From assembly GCA_023433855.1 (NCBI GenBank), contig JAEYTV010000045.1:1-22235 (forward strand): a stretch of 22,235 bases of DNA, written 5' to 3'. The notes beneath the pieces are model-generated. The model was given only the letters and a program-made list of their open reading frames with translations. It had not been told where the DNA came from and did no database searches. The position numbers and the translations under genes are program-made. The DNA is from Pseudomonadota bacterium. GTDB taxonomy: Bacteria > Pseudomonadota > Alphaproteobacteria > Rhizobiales > Rhizobiaceae. Shown here one piece after another: positions 1 through 6,678 of the stretch. The stretch's first letter is position 1, and every line of letters starts with the position of its first letter.

Positions 1-678
1 GTATTCTCGAGCCGCGCGCCAAACAAGTTGGGTATTCGTGGTGACATTGCCGCCCCCCTTGATGATGGACATGTCTCCCTCGACTTGCCCCAGGACCAGT
101 ATTCGTTCGCGTGTCTTCGGCCCATAGATCGCTTCGACATCGGCGTCATTGGAGGAGTTGTATTTCGAGAGCCTGGAGTTGACGAGGCTGTCAATTCCGG
201 CCCGGGCGCGCCTCATGAGTTCTGCGTCGGAATCGAAATCATAGGTCTGAATAAGTGTTTCCAGATCCGAGGGACGGGAGGCATCGAAATAGATTCCTGT
301 CCTGTCGAAGCATAAGGAAAGTGGGGGAACCTTCTCTGCCCCTAGTTGAACAGAGCGTATGAAGCCGTCTTCAACCCTGATGATCGGTATCCCGTATCGC
401 GCGCAAAAACTATCCAGAAAAACGGGGCTCTTATAGGCCCAGACGAAGACTGAACTCCGCTTGTCCCAAAGCAACCAGGGAACTATCTTCGAATAGAATT
501 CAGCCTTTGAAATAGTTCTGTTGATCCTCGTCACATCATGGCCCGAAAGCTAAACGTTGATGAATGTTTTCCACGGGGAGAAACCAAATACGAATGCTTT
601 CGTTTTTCCTTCAGGCCTACCGAACCTTTTGAAGGGTATCATGACATATCGCCATGCCGCGACAACAATATTCTTCAT
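1..678 (-). pseudogene. KpsC/RkpZ-like capsule polysaccharide transferase, amber-interrupted, truncated by window edge
   Basis: Reading the minus strand in one frame from 678 to 1 gives a protein of the capsule polysaccharide synthesis family (KpsC/KpsS/RkpZ type, which add Kdo or link sugars to the lipid anchor in the cytoplasm). Visible motifs are FVFGFSPWK near the N-terminus, VEDGFIRSV, FDASRPSDLE, SRLSKYN and ILVLGQVEGDMSI. All have counterparts in the same order in the intact protein at 5337-6632 (FAFHLRRWK, LEDGFIRSL, FDSRKPSDLE, SRLSKYN, ILVVGQVEDDASI). The frame is open throughout except for a single TAG at 550-552, and homology lies on both sides of it, so I call a nonsense-mutated pseudogene and not a late start. 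The chosen start is ATG at 676-678 (MKNIVV); TTG at 733-735 is an alternative. The C-terminal half, including the expected YKPHPD region, lies beyond the left edge. Base composition is visibly more AT-rich than in the capsule operon to the right. A sequencing error or an amber-reading strain cannot be excluded. Confidence 0.75.
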
Positions 679-813
679 TATTCTGTTCCAGGCCACAGTA
701 TTATTAATAAACACCGCAGTTAACCCGGATATCAACCATGAATATTTAGGGGTGTTGTCGATTTATTTCACTAATTCCCAGATAATACCATGTATCTCGT
801 AGATTATTGATAG

Positions 814-1063
814 AAGTTGCTTCAGCGCACCTGGTCGACCGGTGGATGATCCTCGCTGGTCTATTGGCTGACATCGAGGTCATCCTGCCCTCCCTGACAT
901 CGCTCTTCATCTCGACTGGCCGCAGGGCCTCTTCGCCGCTGCATCGGGGCTTGCGACTATGGTCGCCTTGGTGGCGCGCCTTCTCGCTAAAGGACGTTCC
1001 CATGAAGACGACAACAAAAAGCAGGCTGTTCGCCGCTGCCGTAACCCTCGTGAAGCAGCATAG
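814..1063 (+). pseudogene. Frameshifted remnant of a small phage holin-like membrane protein
   Basis: Three plus-strand frames must be joined to see this. The first carries KLLQRTWSTG (from 814), the second RWMILAGLLADIEVILPSL (about 842-895), and the third DIALHLDWPQGLFAAASGL followed by ATMVALVARLLAKGRSHEDD, ending at TAG 1061-1063. The composite has the order rAWSvR-LAGLLsgiEv-LP followed by PxGxFAxxSGLxTxxALVARLxAQ, which I recall from short two-helix holin-like proteins in rhizobial prophages. The fit to that family is from memory and was not searched. At least two frameshifts make it non-functional. It lies between the broken capsule gene and tRNA-Pro, a plausible place for prophage debris. 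Confidence 0.38.
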
Positions 1064-1589
1064 ACGGCAGAGGCGTGCCCGCAGACCAGCCAGGCTCTGG
1101 CTCAGACCGCCCGAGAGAAGGAGGAAGGTCGACCACATAATCGACCTTGAGGCGGGCGTACGCTATCGGTCGCACGGAGCCGAACGACGGGTTGCCGCAA
1201 ACAAGGAGGCGCTCCATTCACCTCGCTACCCGCCTCCTGGCTCATATGCGGCGCTGGTATCGATCAGGCGCCAAATATGTTGCCGAGTTTCGGCGCGGCC
1301 TTGCCGATCCGAAGCGGGTATTCCGCGATGTTTTCGATGAAGTGCTCGGCGACGATGCTGCTCGCGTCAGCTCCGACACACCCTCAGGCGCACTGCAGCA
1401 ACATGACTGATGCAAACCGCTACCGACAAATGGGAGCTTCAGGTTATCTCGGGATGACCTGGCAGACGCCGGAAAAGATGTGCGGCCATCCCCACCCGGA
1501 TCAGCAAGCAGGGGTGGGAACTGCTTTCACGACCGGCCACGCAGGCAGGCCAATCATTGCCGTAACAATCAAAGCATGTCCGGGAGGAG
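1064..1589. other. Region with no recognisable gene
   Basis: Several overlapping open frames cross this stretch on both strands (for example 1147-1410 plus and 987-1217 minus), but none gives a recognisable protein, a convincing ribosome binding site or sensible codon use. The translations are rich in Arg, Pro and Cys, typical of out-of-frame reading of GC-rich DNA. Given the holin-like remnant just upstream it may be decayed mobile DNA, but I cannot identify its source. Confidence 0.5.
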
Positions 1590-1612
1590 GAGAAAAGCCT
1601 TGCTCTACAAGG
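1590..1612 (-). terminator. Possible weak terminator of tRNA-Pro
   Basis: On the minus strand, 9 nt after the encoded CCA, CCTTG-TAGAG-CAAGG forms a 5-bp stem with a 5-nt loop. It is followed by C and a run of four T. It is correctly placed and oriented to end the tRNA transcript but short, so efficiency is uncertain. Confidence 0.45.
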
Positions 1613-1620
1613 GTTACGGC

Positions 1621-1697
1621 TGGTCGGAGTGGAGTGATTCGAACACTCGACCCCCACGTCCCGAACGTGGTGCGCTACCAGACTGCGCTACACTCCG
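1621..1697 (-). tRNA. tRNA-Pro (anticodon CGG)
   Basis: The minus strand folds as a complete cloverleaf. The acceptor arm is CGGAGTG/CACTCCG, followed by A and an encoded CCA. The D arm contains AGTCTGGTAGC. The anticodon stem CCACG/CGTGG encloses the loop TTCGGGA, so the anticodon is CGG, and the T arm carries GTTCGAATC. It therefore reads the proline codon CCG. The 3' end faces the decayed low-GC segment at the left edge, the side on which tRNA-targeting islands normally insert. Confidence 0.95.
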
Positions 1698-1711
1698 TGA
1701 CCAGCGGCGCC

Positions 1712-1740
1712 TCTATAGACCAGCATTCGGCATTCGACAA
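1712..1740 (-). promoter_or_regulatory. Sigma-70-type promoter of tRNA-Pro
   Basis: On the minus strand a -35 TTGTCG (1735-1740) is separated by exactly 17 nt from a -10 TATAGA (1712-1717). The tRNA 5' end is 14 nt past the -10 box. The short stretch between them is GC-rich (GGCGCCGC), as in discriminators of stringently controlled stable-RNA promoters; that regulatory reading is inference. Confidence 0.7.
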
Positions 1741-1949
1741 GCGCCGTCATGAAAAATCTCATGCATCCTCGAGTGACACGGCCGGCGCGGGACAACGCGC
1801 CGACGATGCGTTGCAAAAAAGCGGCGGCTGCGGAATTTAACGCCTTTTTCCCGCCAAGATCTCGTCATTGGGGGAGGAAATCTGGTAGCTGCTCTCGCGG
1901 ATGCCCAGACCTGCGCATCGCTCAAACCATCCGAGGATCCCACCACACC

Positions 1950-2303
1950 ATGAGCCGCATTATCGCACCGATTGCCGTTCTTGCCCTTGCCCTCTCGGCT
2001 TGCACCACCGCACACGTTGCGACAAACCCGATAGACGCGCGGTGGGTTGGTCGCTCCGCAGGCGAGTTCTTCGCAAGATTCGGCCCGCCCATGAGCGACA
2101 GCGGTGAAGGTTCTGCGACGGTGTACAACTGGCGTGGCGGCTACAAGCGCATCAAGCAGCAGAACGGCCGCAGTTCAAGCGTGAGCTGTGCGGCCAAGAT
2201 CACCGTATCGGAGAGTTACGTCATCCGCGGCATCACCATCGTCGCCGACCGGCCCGGAGCCAGCGGTCCGAGCTATTGCACGGAACTCCTCGCGGCCGAC
2301 TGA
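1950..2303 (+). CDS. Small outer-membrane-type lipoprotein of unknown function
   Basis: The 117-residue product begins MSRIIAPIAVLALALSACTT. It has a short basic start, a hydrophobic core and the lipobox LSAC, so signal peptidase II processing at Cys18 is expected. The mature part has a tryptophan-rich stretch (ARWVGRS near residue 30 and VYNWRGG near 65) and two further cysteines (in VSCAAK and SYCTEL) that could form a disulfide. The GRSxGEFFARFGPP segment resembles small rhizobial lipoproteins with a SmpA/BamE-like flavour, but I cannot name the family. I chose ATG 1950 because it immediately precedes the signal sequence; the open frame extends upstream to 1749 without coding character. 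It points toward the capsule operon but is 184 nt away, so co-transcription is uncertain. Confidence 0.75.
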   Translation: MSRIIAPIAVLALALSACTTAHVATNPIDARWVGRSAGEFFARFGPPMSDSGEGSATVYNWRGGYKRIKQQNGRSSSVSCAAKITVSESYVIRGITIVADRPGASGPSYCTELLAAD

Positions 2304-2487
2304 CCCGCCTCCCACGGACCGCTTCGCACCGGTTAGAGGTGGCGCGTCTTGCTCCCGGCAACAGGCAGCGAGCGCCACCCGCCAATTTCACCCTGCTCTG
2401 GCTTCTTCCTGCAAAAAAGCCTATTTTCAACGTGATAAGGGGTCGTCCGGCCGCTTTGGCGTGAGATGCCTGCATTTACGAGGTGGC

Positions 2488-3258
2488 GTGTACTATCTGA
2501 CAACCCATATCCGCGTGGTCGCGGCGCTGGTGGTTCGGGAGACCTCCACCCGGTTTGGAACCAAACCGGGCGGATACGTCTGGGCGTTCCTGGACCCGGC
2601 CTCGCATATCGCCTTCCTGTCGCTGATCTTCATGGCGATCGCCCACACGCCGGCACTCGGAACGAGCTTTCCGCTGTTCTTCGCCACGGGTTACATTGGC
2701 TACCAGTTCTACCAGGCGACGGTCGGTTACCTCAACAATGCGGTCAGCGGCAACCGCTCGCTCCTGAGCTATCCGAACGTGGCACCGATCGATACGGTGC
2801 TGGCACGCTACATCCTGCAGGTCGGGACCACGGCGGTCGTCGCCTTTTCGGTGTTCGCGGCCATCAGCCTCACCCTGCGGAAACCGTTGACGATCGAATG
2901 GCCCTACATCATCGAAGCCGCGTTCGCGGCCAGTCTTCTCGCGCTCGGGACTGCTCTTGCAAACAACGTACTTTTTCCGAAGTATCCGCTCTACGAAAAG
3001 CTGTACGAAATCCTGACCCGGCCCCTCTTCCTTGTTTCCGGCATATTCTATCTCCCGGATAGCCTCCCACATCCCGCAAGGGAGATCATCATGCTCAATC
3101 CCATCGCGCATGTGGTCATGATGTTCCGAAAGGGGTTCTACCCGGAATACCGGGCGCTTGGCTATGACGCCTTCTATCTTTACAGCGTCGCCTTCACGCT
3201 GCTTCTCGGAGGGCTCTTCATCTTCACCACCTCCCGGGGAGTGTTGCGCGGCCGATGA
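2488..3258 (+). CDS. kpsM: Capsular polysaccharide ABC exporter permease (KpsM/RkpT family)
   Basis: This is a 256-residue inner-membrane permease of the ABC-2 type that, with the KpsT-like ATPase, moves capsular polysaccharide across the inner membrane. The N-terminal amphipathic HxRVVxALVxRET--RFG and YVWAFLDP segment (residues 7-37) is characteristic of the KpsM/Wzm/BexB group. About six membrane segments follow (near 38-53, 60-80, 105-130, 143-162, 178-190 and 228-247). The start is uncertain: GTG 2488 gives the expected family length and follows AGGTGG closely, while GTG 2461 in the same frame would add nine residues. The stop overlaps the next start as ATGA, implying translational coupling. 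The upstream 184 nt show no strong promoter that I could assign. Confidence 0.9.
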   Translation: MYYLTTHIRVVAALVVRETSTRFGTKPGGYVWAFLDPASHIAFLSLIFMAIAHTPALGTSFPLFFATGYIGYQFYQATVGYLNNAVSGNRSLLSYPNVAPIDTVLARYILQVGTTAVVAFSVFAAISLTLRKPLTIEWPYIIEAAFAASLLALGTALANNVLFPKYPLYEKLYEILTRPLFLVSGIFYLPDSLPHPAREIIMLNPIAHVVMMFRKGFYPEYRALGYDAFYLYSVAFTLLLGGLFIFTTSRGVLRGR

Positions 3259-3920
3259 TCCGTCTTGAGCAGGCAACCAAGATCGTACGGATGAAAGGCG
3301 TGGCGAAGCCGATCATCAAGGACGTCTCCTTCGTGATCCCGCGTGGAAAAAGCGTCGGCCTGCTCGGGCGCAACGGCGCCGGCAAGTCGACCCTGCTGCA
3401 GATCATCGCCGGAACGCTGGATCTTGACCGGGGACGGGTCATCCGCCAGGGCAAGGTCTCCTGGCCGCTCGGATTTGCCGGCAGCTTCCAGGGCAATCTT
3501 TCGGGCGAGCAGAACGTGCGCTTCGTGGCGCGCATCTATGGCGTGGATACCGAGGAACTCGTCGCCTACGTCGCCGACTTCGCCGAACTCGGACCTTTCT
3601 TCAAGGCGCCGGTGCGGACCTATTCCTCGGGCATGAAGGCGAGGCTCGCCTTCGGGGTGAGCATGGGGGTGAGGTTCGACTATTATCTGGTCGACGAGAT
3701 CACGGCCGTGGGCGATACCAATTTCAAGCGAAAATCCCAGCAGGTCTTCACGGAACGATTGAAGGGTTCGGACGTCATCATGGTTTCGCACAGCGCCACG
3801 ACGCTTCGCGACTATTGCCAGTCCGGAATAGTTCTCGAAGACGGAAAGTTAACCTATTATGATAAGCTCGAAGACGCTATTACCGTCCACGAGCGCAACA
3901 TGACGAGGCAGCCGACGTGA
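3255..3920 (+). CDS. kpsT: Capsular polysaccharide ABC exporter ATPase (KpsT/RkpS family)
   Basis: This 221-residue cytoplasmic nucleotide-binding subunit powers export through the KpsM-like permease. Walker A is GRNGAGKST (38-46), the ABC signature is YSSGMKAR (123-130), Walker B is YYLVDEI (143-149) and the switch histidine is H179 in VSHS. Two traits are typical of KpsT/BexA/CtrD proteins and not of general transporters: the signature has SSGM in place of LSGGQ, and the catalytic Glu is followed by ITAVGD. Its length is close to the usual 220 or so. The start overlaps the permease stop (ATGA at 3255-3258), and its own TGA overlaps the GTG start of the next gene (GTGA). Confidence 0.95.
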   Translation: MIRLEQATKIVRMKGVAKPIIKDVSFVIPRGKSVGLLGRNGAGKSTLLQIIAGTLDLDRGRVIRQGKVSWPLGFAGSFQGNLSGEQNVRFVARIYGVDTEELVAYVADFAELGPFFKAPVRTYSSGMKARLAFGVSMGVRFDYYLVDEITAVGDTNFKRKSQQVFTERLKGSDVIMVSHSATTLRDYCQSGIVLEDGKLTYYDKLEDAITVHERNMTRQPT

Positions 3921-5257
3921 CAGACCAGGCTCAGAACCAGAATACCGCCGACACTGTCGCTCGCCTGCCGTCGCGGGATGAAGCCAGATCGCAGCAGAAG
4001 CCGAGGAACCTGCGCCTGCTGGAGGGGCTTCTGGAACGCCCGGCGCCGGCTCCCGAACAGCCTCCTGCACCGGTTGCCGAACCGGACGCCCGGGAACGCG
4101 AGAAGGTTTCGCGCGGATGGGTCGGCAGGCTGCGGTTTCGGCATGTTGCCATCATCTCCGGCTTTCTCGCCATCGTCGCCCTGCCGACGACCGTTGCGTC
4201 GCTCTACATGGCTTTCATTGCCGCGGACCAGTACCACAGTTCGGCATCCTTTTCCGTCCGCAGCATCGAGTCGTCGCAGCCATCCGACCTCCTCGGCATG
4301 TTCTCGCAGGCATCGGGGGGGAGCACCTTCTCCGATTCCTACGTGCTTCTCGACTTCATCCAGAGCGAGCGCATGGTGCAGGCGGTCGATGAAGCATTCG
4401 GCATGGCATCTGTCTTCGCGCCGCGCGGGATGGACTACTTCTACGGTATCGGCAGCGACCTGCCGATCGAGGACAAGCTCGAATATTGGCGTAGCATGAT
4501 CTCCGTCAACTTCGATCATACGTCCGGCATCATGGAACTGCAGGTGAGAGCCTTCACGCCCGAGCAGTCGCAGAAGATCGCCGCATTTGTGATCGGCCAG
4601 AGCGAAAGGCTGATCAATGACCTTTCACTGTCGGCCCGCAACGAAGTCCTCAAGGTAGCGCAAGGCGAAGTGCGCATGGCCGAAGAGCGGCTGTCCAATG
4701 CTCGCATGGCCCTGAGGATCTACCGGGATTCGTCCCAGGAAGCCGACCCTGTCGAGGGCGCGAAGCTCGCCACCCAGCTGGTGGGTGGGCTCGAGGAGAG
4801 ACTGGTCCAGTTGAAAACCGAACTCTCCACCGCGCTGACCCAGATGGGCGACGATACACCCCGCGTTCGCGTCATGCGTTCCCAAATCGCCAGCCTGGAA
4901 AAACAGATCGAGCAGGAAAGGCAGAGATTCGGAAGCGGCGTGACATCCGGCAAGGCGAACCGTACCTCCTCCACGCCGTTTACGGACGTTGCCGGCCGGA
5001 TCCAGCAGTACGAAACACTCGAGACGGACCGGGAGTTTGCCGAACGCGCTTATACCTCGGCTCTTGCCGGACTGGAGAAGGCACGCGTCGAAGCCGACGC
5101 CAAGCAGCGATATCTTGCCGTCTTCATCCAGCCGACCCTCTCGGAGCTGGCCCAATACCCGACCCGCATCCTGAACTCGATTCTTGTGTTCCTGGCGGCC
5201 CTGCTCGCCTGGGGGGTTGCGGTGATGGCCTACTACAACATCCGCGACCGCAACTGA
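3917..5257 (+). CDS. kpsE: Capsule polysaccharide export inner-membrane protein (KpsE/RkpR family)
   Basis: This 446-residue polysaccharide co-polymerase-like protein of the KpsE/CtrB/BexC group bridges the inner-membrane exporter and the outer-membrane channel. It has a cytoplasmic N-terminus with a proline- and alanine-rich linker (residues 41-56) and a first membrane helix near 76-100 ending PTTVASLYM. A large periplasmic part follows, with coiled-coil-prone stretches at about 240-335 and 360-400, and then a second membrane helix at about 420-440 with a short C-terminal tail (YYNIRDRN). It is longer than E. coli KpsE (about 380 residues), mostly through the N-terminal extension. The GTG start overlaps the kpsT stop. 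No outer-membrane KpsD-like gene follows in the window. Confidence 0.9.
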   Translation: MTDQAQNQNTADTVARLPSRDEARSQQKPRNLRLLEGLLERPAPAPEQPPAPVAEPDAREREKVSRGWVGRLRFRHVAIISGFLAIVALPTTVASLYMAFIAADQYHSSASFSVRSIESSQPSDLLGMFSQASGGSTFSDSYVLLDFIQSERMVQAVDEAFGMASVFAPRGMDYFYGIGSDLPIEDKLEYWRSMISVNFDHTSGIMELQVRAFTPEQSQKIAAFVIGQSERLINDLSLSARNEVLKVAQGEVRMAEERLSNARMALRIYRDSSQEADPVEGAKLATQLVGGLEERLVQLKTELSTALTQMGDDTPRVRVMRSQIASLEKQIEQERQRFGSGVTSGKANRTSSTPFTDVAGRIQQYETLETDREFAERAYTSALAGLEKARVEADAKQRYLAVFIQPTLSELAQYPTRILNSILVFLAALLAWGVAVMAYYNIRDRN

Positions 5258-5336
5258 GGTTATTGCTAGCGGGCGGGCTCCGGCACATGGTTGCAGGTTA
5301 CCGAGACCGCAGCGAGATGATCATTCTGGTGATATT

Positions 5337-6632
5337 GTGACTGCAAGCGCGATGGCCCACGACGTCGATCTGGCGGGGTTCCGCGTCTTTGCGTTCCATC
5401 TTCGGCGCTGGAAGCAGGCGATCATCCGCGCCTATTTTCCCGGGGCGGAGATCATCGCCCTTCCGCTTTACCTCTCCGGGAAGGATTTTGTCCGCGACTG
5501 GGCCGCCGAGATCAAGGGATCTGCCAGACCCGCCTTTCTCATCTGGGGCACCAATGTGCCGCCCGCCGCCCTCGAATTCGCGGACCGGAACTCGATCCCG
5601 GTCTATTACCTCGAGGATGGCTTCATCCGCTCGCTCGTTGCCCATGCCAGCAGCAGCGCCCCCTTGTCGCTGACCATTGATTCGCGCGCGCCGTATTTCG
5701 ACAGCCGCAAGCCGTCTGATCTCGAACATCTGCTCGCCACCTACGACTTTGCCGGTGATCCGCAACTGATGGAACGGGCGCGCCGTGGCATCAATCTTCT
5801 GCTCTCCTCGCGGCTCAGCAAATACAACACCGCCGCTCCTGCTCCGGCTCCAGCTGCGCCTGCACGGCCGGACGGGCGCCGCATCCTGGTTGTCGGGCAG
5901 GTCGAGGACGACGCTTCGATCCGTCTTGGCTGTGATCATGCCGTCACCAATAATGACGTCGTCAGGATTGCGGCGCGGGAGAACGCCGGTCACGACATCC
6001 TCTACAAGCCCCATCCCGACGTACTGAACGGCGTCCGCAAACGCGGTTCGGATCCGGGCGACGTCGCGCAGCTTTGCACGGTCATAACCGACCCGATCCC
6101 ATTGCCGGACCTCCTCGACCGGGTCGATCATGTCTATACGATCACGTCCCTTGGAGGTTTCGAAGCCTTGCTGCGCGGCATCCCCGTGACCGTACTGGGA
6201 TGTCCTTTTTACGCTGGATGGGGCGTCACCGACGATCGACAGCCCAATACGAGACGCAATCGGGTGCTTTCGGTGGAGGAGGTCTTTGCCGGAGCCTATC
6301 TCCTCTACGCCCGCTACTTCAACTCCGTGACCGGCGAAGCGATCAGCTTCGAAGAGTGCCTCGAACTGGCCATGGGATGGAGACGGTCGGGCATGCCCGA
6401 AAGCCGGATAAAGCCGATCCCGACGCCGGCGATGCCGGGATTGGAACTCTCCGGTCCCTATGGAATTCTCGGCTGGCGGCGTCTGCTGACGGGTCCGCTT
6501 GCGGCTCTCATCGGCTTGATCGGCAGCAAAGCGGACGCTGCCGACTACCGGCGAAATCCGATCCTGTTCTTCCGCGAACTCTCCAACCCTGCGTTCCGGA
6601 AGCTGGGGCGTATCCTCTACCCGTTCGACTAG
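5337..6632 (+). CDS. Capsule polysaccharide Kdo/sugar transferase of the KpsC/KpsS family
   Basis: This 431-residue cytoplasmic protein has the Capsule_synth (KpsC/KpsS, RkpZ, LipA/LipB) pattern. Known members add the Kdo linker to lyso-phosphatidylglycerol at the reducing end of group 2-type capsules. Motifs are EDGFIRS (93-99), SRLSKYN (158-164), VVGQVEDDASI (185-195), YKPHPD (223-228), TSLGGFEALLRGIPV (270-284) and PFYAGWG (290-296). One transferase unit is present, so it is KpsS-sized and not the double-module KpsC of about 675 residues. An Ala/Pro linker (166-177) separates the halves. I chose GTG 5337; ATG 5352 five codons later is equally possible because no strong ribosome binding site decides. 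It lies 79 nt after kpsE, probably in the same operon, and is a paralogue of the broken gene at the left edge. Confidence 0.9.
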   Translation: MTASAMAHDVDLAGFRVFAFHLRRWKQAIIRAYFPGAEIIALPLYLSGKDFVRDWAAEIKGSARPAFLIWGTNVPPAALEFADRNSIPVYYLEDGFIRSLVAHASSSAPLSLTIDSRAPYFDSRKPSDLEHLLATYDFAGDPQLMERARRGINLLLSSRLSKYNTAAPAPAPAAPARPDGRRILVVGQVEDDASIRLGCDHAVTNNDVVRIAARENAGHDILYKPHPDVLNGVRKRGSDPGDVAQLCTVITDPIPLPDLLDRVDHVYTITSLGGFEALLRGIPVTVLGCPFYAGWGVTDDRQPNTRRNRVLSVEEVFAGAYLLYARYFNSVTGEAISFEECLELAMGWRRSGMPESRIKPIPTPAMPGLELSGPYGILGWRRLLTGPLAALIGLIGSKADAADYRRNPILFFRELSNPAFRKLGRILYPFD

Positions 6633-6678
6633 AGCAGGGGCATCCAATACCGCAGGCTGCATGCCGGGGCCGCGGCGA

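Noticed and set aside
807..1340. Long plus-strand open frame of 177 codons
   Set aside because: Only the short segment around 842-895 has recognisable sequence, and it continues in another frame; the rest is Arg/Pro-rich with no ribosome binding site, so it is treated as part of a remnant and not as an intact gene.
2476..3276. Minus-strand frame of 266 codons opposite kpsM
   Set aside because: It is an out-of-frame shadow of the clearly recognisable permease, with a highly charged, non-family-like translation.
5298..6662. Minus-strand frame of 454 codons opposite the KpsC/KpsS-like gene
   Set aside because: The plus-strand frame carries the family motifs; the opposite frame is an antisense shadow typical of GC-rich DNA.
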